64,000 bases of DNA, taken from assembly GCA_963660435.1 (NCBI GenBank), contig CAVKYI010000003.1:1-64000 (forward strand). Direction: 5' to 3'. Origin of the DNA: Hallerella sp963660435 (lineage in GTDB: Bacteria; Fibrobacterota; Fibrobacteria; Fibrobacterales; Fibrobacteraceae). The first letter of the stretch is position 1, and the number at the start of each line of letters is the position of its first letter. Positions 43,775 to 53,218 of the stretch are shown piece by piece. The notes beneath the pieces are model-generated. The model worked only from the letters and a program-made list of their open reading frames with translations, was not told the origin of the DNA and ran no database searches. Position numbers and translations under genes: made by a program.

Positions 43775-44335
43775 ATGGACTTGAAAAAGATGGAATGCGG
43801 CTTTCGGATGGTGCTTGAAGGCATGGGCGAAAATCCGGAGCGCGAAGGCCTTTTGGACACGCCGAAACGCGTGGCGAAAATGTACGCGGAACTGATGACT
43901 AGCCTGAACGCGGAAACCGATCCTGCGGAAATCCTGAGAACCCGCTTCCATGAAAAATATGACGAAATGATCGTGGTGCCGAACATCGAATTCGCGAGCA
44001 TGTGCGAGCATCACTTCTTGCCGTTTACGGGTAGAGCCTTTGTCGCCTATATTCCCGGGGACTGCGTTGTCGGGCTGTCTAAAATACCGCGCGTGGTCGA
44101 ATATTTTGCCCGGATGCCCCAGATCCAGGAACGGATGACGCGACAGATTGCGGAACTCATCCAGAAAGAGCTGAATCCCCGCGGTGTTGCCGTGCTGCTC
44201 GAAGCGAGCCACATGTGCATGACGATGCGCGGCGTAAAGAAACCCGGGGCTACGATGGTGACGACTCAGCTTCTCGGGCGCTTCAAGACGGACGAAAAGA
44301 CCCGTGCCGAGTTCATGGCGCATATCCATCGCTAG
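43775..44335 (+). CDS. folE: GTP cyclohydrolase I
   Basis: FolE converts GTP to 7,8-dihydroneopterin triphosphate, the first step of folate and pterin synthesis. The 186-residue protein has 'ENPEREGLLDTPKRVAKMY' at 17-35, the zinc-site 'ASMCEHHFLPFTGRAFVAYIP' area near 70-90 (Cys and His), 'GLSKIPRVVEYFARMPQIQERM' area near 100-120 and 'EASHMCMTMRGVKKPGA' near 145 (second zinc Cys). Length is typical. It marks the return to GC-richer core sequence after the AT-rich island; 38 bases separate it from kptA. Confidence 0.96.
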   Translation: MDLKKMECGFRMVLEGMGENPEREGLLDTPKRVAKMYAELMTSLNAETDPAEILRTRFHEKYDEMIVVPNIEFASMCEHHFLPFTGRAFVAYIPGDCVVGLSKIPRVVEYFARMPQIQERMTRQIAELIQKELNPRGVAVLLEASHMCMTMRGVKKPGATMVTTQLLGRFKTDEKTRAEFMAHIHR

Positions 44336-44354
44336 ACTGTGTCAAAAATAAATA

Positions 44355-44368
44355 TTACAAATTTGTAA
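44355..44368. promoter_or_regulatory. Palindrome upstream of gltB
   Basis: TTACAAATTTGTAA is a perfect 14-bp palindrome 131 bases before the gltB start codon, with further TTTACAA and TTGTAG half-sites just downstream. It may be an operator of the gltBD operon. Confidence 0.5.
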
Positions 44369-44499
44369 ATTTTACAAAAAGGTATGACTTTTTTGTAGAA
44401 CGAAAATTTTAAAACCCCTTTACTACGCCCCGTTTGTCTAGTAATTTTCTCCTAGACGATTGCAGAGGAGATGCTTCTTCTGCGGACGATAGGAGACAT

Positions 44500-47400
44500 A
44501 TGAAGGCTCAAGGTCTATACAACCCGCAAAATGAACACGACGCGTGCGGCGTTGGATTCGTTCTGAACATGAATGGCAAGAGGGAACACGGAATTGTCGA
44601 AAAGGGCGTGAAGGTTCTCGAAAATCTCCTCCATCGGGGTGCGACGGGCGCGGACGTGAATACCGGCGACGGTGCAGGACTTCTTGTCCAGATTCCGGAC
44701 GGTTTTTTCAGGAAGTCCCTGAAGATGAAGCTTCCCGAAGCCGGGCGCTATGCCGTGGGCATGTTCTTTCTGCCGCAGGACGCGTCGAAGCGTCGTTCCG
44801 CGATGAGCCTTGTCGAAAAGCTTGCGGGCGAAGAGCGTTTTGGAATCCTTGCGGTTCGCGACGTGCCCGTGAACGCGAAAGTCGTCGGCGATACCGCTCG
44901 GGCCGTGATGCCGTTCATTTCCCAGGTGTTTCTTCAGCCGGAAAGGGATCTCTCGGGCGAGGCCCTGGAACGCGCGCTGCTCGTGCTGAGAAAACGGATG
45001 GAGCACGAGACGGATCTTCCGGCGGATGGTGCGGACGGATTTTACGTGGCGAGCCTTTCGGCCCGGACTATCGTCTATAAGGGAATGATGACCGCGCCGC
45101 AGGTCCCTCTGTTCTATCCGGACCTGAACGATGCGAATTTCGACAGTGCGGTCGCGGTTGTCCACCAGCGCTATTCGACGAACACGTTCCCGAGCTGGCC
45201 CTTGGCGCAGCCTTTCCGCTACATGGCGCACAATGGAGAAATCAACACGATCCGCGGAAACCGAAACTGGATGGCCGCGCGCGAAAAGAATCTTTCGTCT
45301 CCGCTCTTTGGCGAAGATGTCCGCAAGCTTTCCCCGATTCTCGAAAAGGGTTCGAGCGATTCCGGAAACCTCGACAACGTGCTCGAACTCTTGACCCTTG
45401 GCGGCCGCGAAGTCGGGCATTCGATGATGATGCTCATGCCGCAGGCCTGGGGAAAGAAGCATGCCATGGGACCGGATGTGCGCGGATTCTTCGAATTCCA
45501 TGCGGGAATCATGGAACCCTGGGACGGTCCGGCGGCGGTTGCCTTCACGGACGGCGAGTGGGTCGGGGCGACTCTCGACAGAAACGGATTGCGTCCTGCG
45601 CGCTACACGATTACGAAAGACGGATTCATGGTGTTCGCTTCGGAAGCGGGCGTGCTGGAAATCCCGGCGGAAGACGTCGAGGAAAAAGGTTCTCTGCGTC
45701 CGGGGCAGATGCTCCTCGTGAACCTGGAAACGGGTCGTTTCTACAAGGACAGGGAAGTGAAGACGCGCTTTGCGCGCAAGGAACCCTATCGCCGCTGGGT
45801 GAAGGAAAACCGAATCGACATCCACGGGTTCTTCAATGCGGTGGGCGAAGTTTCCGTTGACGAATCGACTCTTCTCAAGCGCCAGAAACTTTTTGGCTAT
45901 ACGCGCGAGGATCTTGACCTTATCCTGAACGCGATGGCGTCCGACGGAAAGGAACCGGTCGGTTCAATGGGTTCGGACCAGCCGCTCGCTGTCCTTTCCG
46001 AGAAGCCCCAGCTTCTTTACTGGTATTTCAAGCAGCTCTTTGCCCAGGTGACAAATCCGCCGATCGATCCGATTCGCGAAGAGCTGGTGATGAGCCTCAT
46101 GACGTTCCTCGGAATTCACGACAACGTGCTTGCGGAAGAGCCTTCCCAGGCGCGCCTTGTCAAGTTCCGCTACCCGGTCCTTTCGAACGAGGATCTGGGG
46201 CGCCTGCGTTCCCTGCACCAGGAAGATTTCAAGTGCGCTACCGTTCCGATGGGATTCCCTGTCCTTTCCGATTCGCTGTCCTCCGGGAAGCTTCTCGAAA
46301 ACGCCTTGGACGATCTGTGCGGAAAAGTCGAGGAAAAGGTTCGCGCGGGGTTCAAGATTATCATCTTGAGCGATAAGGATCTTCCCGACGAAATCGCTCC
46401 GATTCCTGCAATCCTCGCCGTGTCCGCGGTAAACCAGCATCTTTCGAAAGTCGGCATCCGGACAAGCTGCGGGCTGATTCTCGAAACCGGCGAGGCGCGC
46501 GAAGTGATGCATATCGCTAGCCTTCTCGGCTTTGGCGCGACGGCGATCAATCCGTATCTCGCGTTCGAATCGATTGCTGAACTGAGCAATACGCACCAGC
46601 TGACAAAGCGGATCGGGGTGACGGAAGCGATCGAGCACTATATCGATGCGATGAACAAGGGCCTGAAAAAGGTGATGAGCCGCATGGGCATTTCGACGCT
46701 TCGCAGCTATCGCAATGCGCAGGTCTTTGAAATCGTGGGACTTTCGAAGGATGTTGTCGATAAGTACTTTACAGGCACGGCAAGTCGCGTTGGAGGAATC
46801 GGCATCGAGGAAATCGCGAAGGAGGCTCTGATGCGCTGGCGCGCTGCCATCGAAAGCAAGAGTCCGCTGCTTCCATCGGGCGGTGAATATCGCTACCGGA
46901 AGGATGGCGAACGTCATCTCTGGACGCCCGAAGCGATCGCCGACTTGCAGATTGCGGTTCGCACGGGAAACCAGAAACGCTATGATTCCTATGCGGAACT
47001 CATCAACAACCAGACAGAACACCAGAGCACGCTTCGCGGTCTTTTCACGTTCAAGCCGACGACGGCAGTTCCGCTTGACGAGGTGGAACCTGCATCCGAA
47101 ATCATGAAGAGGTTCGTGACGGGCGCAATGAGTTACGGTGCGATTTCTAACGAGGCGCACGAGGCGATTGCGATCGCGATGAACCGGATCGGGGCAAAGA
47201 GCAACAGCGGCGAAGGCGGTGAAGATCCCGATCGCTACATCCCGCTTCCGAACGGCGATTCCCTTTCGAGCGCGACGAAGCAGGTCGCTAGTGGCCGTTT
47301 TGGCGTAACGGACGAATATCTGGTGAACGCGAAGGAACTCCAGATAAAGATTGCCCAGGGCGCGAAGCCGGGCGAAGGCGGTCAGCTGCCAGGTCACAAG

Positions 47401-48984
47401 GTAAGCGAAGCGATTGCGAAAGTGCGCCATTCGACGCCGGGCGTGACGCTTATCAGTCCGCCTCCTCATCACGACATCTATTCGATCGAGGATATCGCGC
47501 AGCTGATTTTCGATTTGAGAAATGCGAACGACAAGGCGCGCATTTCCGTAAAGCTCGTTTCCGAAGTCGGCGTGGGAACTGTTGCCGCGGGCGTTGCCAA
47601 GGCTCGTGCCGACATGATCCTGATTTCGGGATATGACGGAGGAACCGGAGCCTCTCCGCTTTCTTCGGTGAAGCATGTGGGCGTTCCCTGGGAGCTCGGG
47701 CTTTCCGAAACCCAGACGACACTCGTGCTGAACAAGCTTCGCAGCCGTGTACGTTTGCAGGTCGATGGACAGATGAAAACGGGTCGCGACGTGGTTGTCG
47801 GTGCGCTTCTCGGAGCCGAAGAGTTTGGCTTCGCGACGACGATTCTCGTGGTTCTCGGCTGCGTGATGATGCGGCATTGCCATTCGAATACGTGCCCGGT
47901 CGGTGTCGCGACGCAGGATCCGGAACTTCGCAAGCGTTTCAAGGGAACGCCGGAACACATCATCCAGTATCTGAACTTTGTCGCGGAAGAAGTTCGCGCG
48001 TACATGGCGAAACTCGGATTCCGCAAGTTTGACGAAATGATCGGTCGTAGCGACCTTCTTGAAATGAACAAGGCTATCGATTTCTGGAAGGCGAAAGGTC
48101 TTGACTATTCGGGCATTCTTTTCCGCGCATCGACAAGGCCGGAAGATGTCCGTTGCACGATGCGACAGGAAACGGGTCTTCTCGGAGCCTTGGATTACGA
48201 AATTCTGAAAAAGGTAGAGAAATCCATCGAAACGAAAGAACCGGTTTCCGTCGAAATGCCGATTCACAATACGAACCGTACGCTTGGAACGATCATATCT
48301 AGCCGGATCGCTTCGAAGCATGGCTACGCGGGAATTCCGGACGATACGATCACTCTCCGCCTGAAAGGATCCGCGGGCCAGAGCCTTGGCGCATTCGGGG
48401 CGCACGGCCTTACGATAGACCTGGAAGGAGAAGCGAACGACTACATCGGCAAGGGACTTTCCGGGGCAAAGATTATCGTGAAGCCCGCAAAGGGAAGCAC
48501 GTTCAAGCCCGAAGATAACGTTATCGGCGGAAACGTCATTCTGTACGGTGCGACTTCGGGAGAACTTTACATGAACGGACGTGCCGGCGAACGCTTTGCG
48601 ATTCGAAACAGCGGAGCGCTTGCGGTTGTCGAAGGAGTCGGCGATCACGCCTGCGAATACATGACGGGTGGACGGGTCGTCGTGCTGGGATCGACCGGAA
48701 TCAATTTTGGCGCGGGAATGAGCGGAGGAATCGCCTATGTCTATGACGAGGATGGCCGTTTCGACAGCCTCTGCAACACGGACATGATCGACCTCGATCC
48801 GATCGACGAATCCGACGAAAGGGAGCTCAAGCGTCTCATCGAAAACCATGCGAAATACACGGGAAGTCCGAAGGCGAAGCGAATTCTCGCTGGCTGGGAA
48901 CGCGAACGAGAACTTTTTGTCAAGGTTTTCCCGATGGAATATCGCTGCGCCTTGAACAACATGAAAAGCCAGAACCGCGGATAA
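44500..48984 (+). CDS. gltB: Glutamate synthase, large (alpha) subunit
   Basis: GltB transfers amide nitrogen from glutamine to 2-oxoglutarate to make glutamate. The 1494-residue protein has the glutaminase domain (about 1-420, with the N-terminal nucleophile Cys in 'NEHDACGVGF' near residue 14), a central domain, the FMN-binding synthase domain (about 830-1200, 'AKSNSGEGGEDPDRY', 'GAKPGEGGQLPG') with the Fe-S cysteines in 'CVMMRHCHSNTCPVG' near 1130, and the C-terminal GXGXG beta-helix. ATG 44500 has AGGAG 5 bases upstream. gltD follows by 13 bases. Confidence 0.97.
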   Translation: MKAQGLYNPQNEHDACGVGFVLNMNGKREHGIVEKGVKVLENLLHRGATGADVNTGDGAGLLVQIPDGFFRKSLKMKLPEAGRYAVGMFFLPQDASKRRSAMSLVEKLAGEERFGILAVRDVPVNAKVVGDTARAVMPFISQVFLQPERDLSGEALERALLVLRKRMEHETDLPADGADGFYVASLSARTIVYKGMMTAPQVPLFYPDLNDANFDSAVAVVHQRYSTNTFPSWPLAQPFRYMAHNGEINTIRGNRNWMAAREKNLSSPLFGEDVRKLSPILEKGSSDSGNLDNVLELLTLGGREVGHSMMMLMPQAWGKKHAMGPDVRGFFEFHAGIMEPWDGPAAVAFTDGEWVGATLDRNGLRPARYTITKDGFMVFASEAGVLEIPAEDVEEKGSLRPGQMLLVNLETGRFYKDREVKTRFARKEPYRRWVKENRIDIHGFFNAVGEVSVDESTLLKRQKLFGYTREDLDLILNAMASDGKEPVGSMGSDQPLAVLSEKPQLLYWYFKQLFAQVTNPPIDPIREELVMSLMTFLGIHDNVLAEEPSQARLVKFRYPVLSNEDLGRLRSLHQEDFKCATVPMGFPVLSDSLSSGKLLENALDDLCGKVEEKVRAGFKIIILSDKDLPDEIAPIPAILAVSAVNQHLSKVGIRTSCGLILETGEAREVMHIASLLGFGATAINPYLAFESIAELSNTHQLTKRIGVTEAIEHYIDAMNKGLKKVMSRMGISTLRSYRNAQVFEIVGLSKDVVDKYFTGTASRVGGIGIEEIAKEALMRWRAAIESKSPLLPSGGEYRYRKDGERHLWTPEAIADLQIAVRTGNQKRYDSYAELINNQTEHQSTLRGLFTFKPTTAVPLDEVEPASEIMKRFVTGAMSYGAISNEAHEAIAIAMNRIGAKSNSGEGGEDPDRYIPLPNGDSLSSATKQVASGRFGVTDEYLVNAKELQIKIAQGAKPGEGGQLPGHKVSEAIAKVRHSTPGVTLISPPPHHDIYSIEDIAQLIFDLRNANDKARISVKLVSEVGVGTVAAGVAKARADMILISGYDGGTGASPLSSVKHVGVPWELGLSETQTTLVLNKLRSRVRLQVDGQMKTGRDVVVGALLGAEEFGFATTILVVLGCVMMRHCHSNTCPVGVATQDPELRKRFKGTPEHIIQYLNFVAEEVRAYMAKLGFRKFDEMIGRSDLLEMNKAIDFWKAKGLDYSGILFRASTRPEDVRCTMRQETGLLGALDYEILKKVEKSIETKEPVSVEMPIHNTNRTLGTIISSRIASKHGYAGIPDDTITLRLKGSAGQSLGAFGAHGLTIDLEGEANDYIGKGLSGAKIIVKPAKGSTFKPEDNVIGGNVILYGATSGELYMNGRAGERFAIRNSGALAVVEGVGDHACEYMTGGRVVVLGSTGINFGAGMSGGIAYVYDEDGRFDSLCNTDMIDLDPIDESDERELKRLIENHAKYTGSPKAKRILAGWERERELFVKVFPMEYRCALNNMKSQNRG

Positions 48985-48997
48985 AAGGAGATTGAAG

Positions 48998-50416
48998 ATG
49001 ATTCCGAATAAACCTTTTCTCACCATTCCTCGCAAGAACGCCGACGAACGCCCCGTAAAGGAACGCATCCGCGATTACCGACCGACCGCCATCGAAATGA
49101 CGCGCGATCAGGTTCAGGAACAGGCTCTGCGCTGCATGAATTGCGGCGTTCCCTTCTGCCATGCCTACGGTTGCCCGCTTACGAATGTCATCCCCGAAAT
49201 CAACCATGCGGTAAGTCTTGGCGAATGGCACAAGGCTCTGGATTTGCTGCTCGATACCAGCCCGTTTCCGGAATTCACGGGAATCGTTTGCCCGGCTCTT
49301 TGCGAAGGTTCTTGCGTAAATGGCCAGGACGGCGATGCGGTGACAAACCGCGAAATCGAACATCGCGTGATCGAAACAGGCTATGAAAACGGTTGGGTCC
49401 ATGCGAACAAGCCGAGTGCCCGTACAAACAAGCGCGTTGCCGTCATCGGCTCGGGACCTTCGGGACTTTCGTGTGCGGAATATCTGAACCGTGCCGGGGT
49501 GAACGTGACCGTCTATGAAAAGGCGGAGCATCCGGGTGGACTGATGCGCTATGGCATTCCCGATTTCCGCTTGGCGAAAACGGTCGTGGAACGCAGAATC
49601 GCCCTGATGCAGGAAGAGGGCATCCGCTTCGAAACGAACGTGAATATCGGAACGGACATTTCGCCCGAGTATCTGCTTCGGAACAACGACGCGATAGTAC
49701 TTTGTTGCGGTTCTCGCACACCGCGCGATTTGAAGGTTCCCGGACGCGAACTTTCGGGAATCCATTTTGCCGTGGACTATCTGACCCAGCAGAATCGCAT
49801 CAACGGCGGTGAAATATTCGAGTTCGACGAAACGAAAAACGCGAAAAACAAGCATGTGGTCGTCATCGGCGGTGGAGATACCGGCGCAAACTGCATCGGA
49901 ACGGCGATTCGCCAAGGCGCTCTCGACGTGACGCAGATAGAAATCATGCCGAACGCTCCGATGAAGCGGGCTGCAAACAACCCTTGGCCGGAATGGCCCC
50001 GCATTTTCAAGGAGTCCGCTGCGCACAGGGAAGGCTGCGAACGCAAGTGGAACATCAACACGCTCGAAGCGATTGGCGAAAATGGAAAGGTCAAGGCTCT
50101 GCGTTGCACGGAAATCGAATGGAAACGCGGAGAAGACGGTCGGATGTTCAACATTCCGAAACCGGACGGTGAATTTGTCTTGCAGGCAGACCTGGTGCTT
50201 CTTGCCATGGGCTTCACGGGACACGCGATTCCGGAAATCGTCAAGTCGTTCAATCTGAAAACGGATGATCGCGGGCGCATTTTCCGCGACATTTCCGGCA
50301 TGACTTCTGAAAAAGGAGTGTATATTGCAGGAGACGTGGCAACTGGACAATCCCTTGTTGTGCGCGCGATCGCAGACGGCAAGCGCGTGGCAAGCGGAGT
50401 GTTGGGCGCTCTTTGA
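48998..50416 (+). CDS. gltD: Glutamate synthase, small (beta) subunit
   Basis: GltD passes electrons from NADPH via FAD and Fe-S centres to GltB. The 472-residue protein has the N-terminal cysteine cluster 'RCMNCGVPFCHAYGCPL' (about residues 44-60) and 'CPALCEGSCV' near 100, the FAD motif 'VIGSGPSGLSCAEYL' near 148, and the NADPH motif 'VIGGGDTGANCIG' near 288, plus the C-terminal 'GVYIAGDVATGQSLVVRAI' area. An AAAGGAG ribosome site precedes the ATG at 48998. It forms an operon with gltB and probably the downstream activator gene, 13 bases away. Confidence 0.97.
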   Translation: MIPNKPFLTIPRKNADERPVKERIRDYRPTAIEMTRDQVQEQALRCMNCGVPFCHAYGCPLTNVIPEINHAVSLGEWHKALDLLLDTSPFPEFTGIVCPALCEGSCVNGQDGDAVTNREIEHRVIETGYENGWVHANKPSARTNKRVAVIGSGPSGLSCAEYLNRAGVNVTVYEKAEHPGGLMRYGIPDFRLAKTVVERRIALMQEEGIRFETNVNIGTDISPEYLLRNNDAIVLCCGSRTPRDLKVPGRELSGIHFAVDYLTQQNRINGGEIFEFDETKNAKNKHVVVIGGGDTGANCIGTAIRQGALDVTQIEIMPNAPMKRAANNPWPEWPRIFKESAAHREGCERKWNINTLEAIGENGKVKALRCTEIEWKRGEDGRMFNIPKPDGEFVLQADLVLLAMGFTGHAIPEIVKSFNLKTDDRGRIFRDISGMTSEKGVYIAGDVATGQSLVVRAIADGKRVASGVLGAL

Positions 50417-50429
50417 TATGTGAGGATCG

Positions 50430-51959
50430 ATGCCTACGAAAGACGAGCAGAAGATAAAGGAACTGGAATTACTTTATCGGGTAAGCCAGATTCTTGACGA
50501 GAACATGGACATGCGCAATGTCCTGCGTCCGGTAATGGACACGCTTGGCGATTACATGGGATTTCAACATGCGACGGTTACCCTGTACAACCGCCAGACG
50601 GGGGAAATCTCCATCGAACTCGCTACGGGCCTTTCGCCAACTCAAACGAAAAAGGGCCGTTACAAGGTCGGCGAAGGGATCACGGGAAAAGTCGTGGAAA
50701 CCGGAAAGCCGATTGTTGTCCCCGATGTCACCAAGGATCCGAACTTCCTGGACCGTACCGGTCGCGGGAAGATTTCGGGCAAGGCCTTTATCTGCGTGCC
50801 GATTTCGATTGAAAAGGAAGTTGTCGGGGCGCTGAGCGTCGATGAATTCAATTCGTCGAAGGACCAGCTTGACGAGGACCTTCGCCTGCTCGAAATTATC
50901 GCGATGATGATCGCTTCGGCTGTCAAGCTTCGCCGCCAGGCCGAAGAGGAAACCGAGATTCTCCTTGCGGAAAACGAACGTCTTCGAACGGAACTCAAGG
51001 ACCGCTTCCGTCCGTCGAACATCATCGGAAATTCCCGCGAAATGCAGGTCGTTTTCGATCAGATAGCAAAGGTCGCGAAAAGTCCTTCGACCGTGCTGAT
51101 TCTAGGCGAGACGGGAACGGGAAAGGAACTGGTCGCTCAAGCGATCCATTACAATTCCGATCGGGCGAACGGTCCTTTTGTGCGCGTCCATTGCGCGGCC
51201 CTTCCCGAAAACATCATCGAAAGCGAACTGTTCGGACACGAAAAGGGAGCCTTTACCGGGGCGATTTCCGAGCACAAGGGACGCTTCGAAATGGCGGACG
51301 GCGGAACGATCTTTCTAGATGAAATCGGCGAGATTTCGGCGACACTCCAGGTGAAGCTTCTCCGCGTTCTGCAGGAACACGAATTCGAGCGGGTCGGTGG
51401 GAACAAGACGATTCACGTCAATATCCGCGTCATCGCGGCGACGAACAAGAACTTGCTCCAGATGGTCCACGAGGGAAAGTTCCGCGAGGACCTTTACTAT
51501 CGCCTGCACATTTTCCCGATTTACGTACCGCCTCTCCGCAAGCGGAAAAGCGACATCGTTCTCCTTGCGGACTATTTTCTGGAACGCTACAGCAAGATGC
51601 TTGGCAAGGATGTGCGCCGTCTTTCTACCGGAACGATCGACATGCTGATGAGCTACCATTGGGCGGGGAACGTCCGCGAACTCGAAAATTGCATCGAACG
51701 GGCTGTTCTTGTCGCCGAGGGCAATGTCATCTACCCGCACCATCTGCCGCCGACTCTCCAGACTGCCGAATCGACGGGCGCGCCTGTCCGGGGCGACCTC
51801 AAGAGCATGGTCGAAACTTACGAACGCGACATTATCTGTGACGCGCTCAAGAGCGCCAAGGGAAAGGTCGCTCCCGCAGCCCGGGCGCTCGCCACGACGC
51901 AGCGGATTCTAGGATACAAGATCAAGATGCTTGGCATCAACCCGAAGCGTTTTGTCTAA
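50430..51959 (+). CDS. nifA: NifA-type sigma-54-dependent activator
   Basis: This enhancer-binding protein opens sigma-54 promoters. The 509-residue protein has an N-terminal GAF domain (about 25-180), then an AAA+ domain (about 205-435) with Walker A 'GETGTGKELVAQAI' near 230, the sigma-54 contact loop GAFTGA in 'HEKGAFTGAISEH' near 272, Walker B 'IFLDEIGE' near 293, and a C-terminal Fis-type HTH ('GKVAPAARALATTQRILGYKIKMLGI' area). No nif genes are in the window, so a general nitrogen role with gltBD is more likely than nitrogen fixation. The porin promoter at 15433-15447 is a candidate target. Confidence 0.9.
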   Translation: MPTKDEQKIKELELLYRVSQILDENMDMRNVLRPVMDTLGDYMGFQHATVTLYNRQTGEISIELATGLSPTQTKKGRYKVGEGITGKVVETGKPIVVPDVTKDPNFLDRTGRGKISGKAFICVPISIEKEVVGALSVDEFNSSKDQLDEDLRLLEIIAMMIASAVKLRRQAEEETEILLAENERLRTELKDRFRPSNIIGNSREMQVVFDQIAKVAKSPSTVLILGETGTGKELVAQAIHYNSDRANGPFVRVHCAALPENIIESELFGHEKGAFTGAISEHKGRFEMADGGTIFLDEIGEISATLQVKLLRVLQEHEFERVGGNKTIHVNIRVIAATNKNLLQMVHEGKFREDLYYRLHIFPIYVPPLRKRKSDIVLLADYFLERYSKMLGKDVRRLSTGTIDMLMSYHWAGNVRELENCIERAVLVAEGNVIYPHHLPPTLQTAESTGAPVRGDLKSMVETYERDIICDALKSAKGKVAPAARALATTQRILGYKIKMLGINPKRFV

Positions 51960-52000
51960 CGGCCTTGTCTCCGACTCTTTCGTGTCGGCATCAAAAGAAA

Positions 52001-52025
52001 GGGAGGTCCGCCTTTCGGACCTCCC
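52001..52025. terminator. Terminator between convergent genes
   Basis: GGGAGGTCCG-N5-CGGACCTCCC is a perfect 10-bp stem located between the sigma-54 activator (plus strand) and the HIRAN-like gene (minus strand). It can serve both directions, though T-runs are weak. Confidence 0.75.
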
Positions 52026-52039
52026 GTGCTCCCCTCAAT

Positions 52040-52060
52040 TTTTGACAAATCCTGTCAAAA
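52040..52060. promoter_or_regulatory. Inverted repeat TTTTGACA-N5-TGTCAAAA
   Basis: 8-bp perfect arms overlapping the stop codon of the HIRAN-like gene. It is nearly the same sequence as the element at 53113-53137 on the other side of that gene. Confidence 0.7.
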
Positions 52061-53053
52061 CGAAATGCGGGTGACGATTCCGTCTTCGGTGCTGTTTCCG
52101 ACGGAAAGACTCATCCGCGCGAGCTTTGCCGCATAGGAATACTTTTTCGGGAAAGCCTTCCGGAGAATTTCCGCTCCCGTCGCCCGGATATACCCGGCCT
52201 TGATCTTTCCGCCGTTTCCGAAAAGCCTTCCCCGAACGCTTTCGATAGAAATTCCGATGGCATTTGAATCGTACGGGTTGTAAGGCTCCGCTTGCACCGA
52301 GACTTTGAGGCTTGCGTAGAACTGCGCCTTTTTGTGGCGTACAAGGGATGTCCCCTCCAGAATGTCCTTTCCGATGGCGTCGTTCAGGGTGTTTTGCAAA
52401 AGGTCCGTGTCGGGATCCCAGCCGTGATGGTTTGCGCCGACTGTTCCGATGGTAAAATCGCCGTGACCGAGCGTTTTGAAGTAACGCACGAACATTTCTT
52501 CGGAACTTTCCTTTCCGGGAACAGGCGAAAGGGCCTTGTAAGCCGCGGCAAATAGAATTTGCGCCGGATCGTCATCTTTCGGATGCTTGACGCCGGAATG
52601 GTACATCTTTTCGAAGCCTTCCGAGTGGGAAAATCTTCCGTGTAGCCAGGCGAAAAGCGCAAGCGGCGCTACGGGTCGCACGATGTAGAGCGTCAGAGGA
52701 AGGAATTGGGAGAAGACTTTTGTGCGTCTGTTCAAAAGTTCGGCAACGAGGGATCCGTCGTTTTGTTCCACGGCGAGAAGGATCGCGCCGATATGCGTCA
52801 GATAGGCGTAGAAGCTTGCGTCATCCATACAGACGGTTTCCTTGTAAAGAACGCGGATGTCCGCCTGGAGTTCCAAAGGCAGATATTCATACCGGGTCGG
52901 CGAAAAGTATTGGCTGCTTTCCATTTCCTGGTATTCGGAAAGATCCGGATTTTCGACTTTTCCCGCAAAGTCAAGCGTTCCCGTCGCGCTTTGGGAAAAG
53001 GCGTAGAAGCGCTCTTCGCTTTGACCGCGAATGCCAATCAGAATGTTTTCCAT
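52055..53053 (-). CDS. Hypothetical protein with C-terminal HIRAN-like domain
   Basis: This 332-residue protein has 'VQAEPYNPYDSNAIGISIESV' near residue 250 and 'KAGYIRATGAEILRK' near 285. The NPYD-NAI and GYI patterns are those of HIRAN domains, which in other proteins bind DNA ends or damaged DNA. The first 230 residues are mostly helical and not recognised. The ATG at 53053 (MENILIG) has AAAGGAG 6 bases upstream and is preferred to one 11 codons earlier. It is a single-gene unit flanked by matching inverted repeats that suggest dedicated control. Confidence 0.65.
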   Translation of the reverse strand: MENILIGIRGQSEERFYAFSQSATGTLDFAGKVENPDLSEYQEMESSQYFSPTRYEYLPLELQADIRVLYKETVCMDDASFYAYLTHIGAILLAVEQNDGSLVAELLNRRTKVFSQFLPLTLYIVRPVAPLALFAWLHGRFSHSEGFEKMYHSGVKHPKDDDPAQILFAAAYKALSPVPGKESSEEMFVRYFKTLGHGDFTIGTVGANHHGWDPDTDLLQNTLNDAIGKDILEGTSLVRHKKAQFYASLKVSVQAEPYNPYDSNAIGISIESVRGRLFGNGGKIKAGYIRATGAEILRKAFPKKYSYAAKLARMSLSVGNSTEDGIVTRISF

Positions 53054-53112
53054 GTTGTCTCCTTTGGCGCATCTAGGCGCCATCATCAGGTTACAACATA
53101 AAGATACTTCAC

Positions 53113-53137
53113 TGATTTGACAAATTCTGTCAAATCA
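53113..53137. promoter_or_regulatory. Operator-like inverted repeat before the HIRAN-like gene
   Basis: TGATTTGACA-N5-TGTCAAATCA, 10-bp perfect arms. On the minus strand its TTGTCA could be a -35 with TATGTT 17 bp downstream, so a bound protein would block transcription. Confidence 0.75.
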
Positions 53138-53218
53138 CGCGTTTGCCGAAAAATCTTGAATTTTGGTAAAAGCCTATGCTGGTCGTAATCGCCAGGCTCG
53201 GATTCCAGCCCGTGCCGT

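Noticed and set aside
44336..44499. Sigma-54 promoter for gltBD
   Set aside because: No TGGCA-N7-TTGC match was found in the leader despite the adjacent NifA-type activator gene.
45964..49068. Very long minus-strand open frame (over 1000 codons) opposite gltB
   Set aside because: It mirrors a GC-rich, strongly conserved gene on the other strand, has no recognisable domains, and its composition (Arg, His, Phe rich) is that of a codon-bias shadow.
48920..50350. Minus-strand open frame opposite gltD
   Set aside because: Shadow of gltD; no motif, no promoter, overlaps the gltB end.
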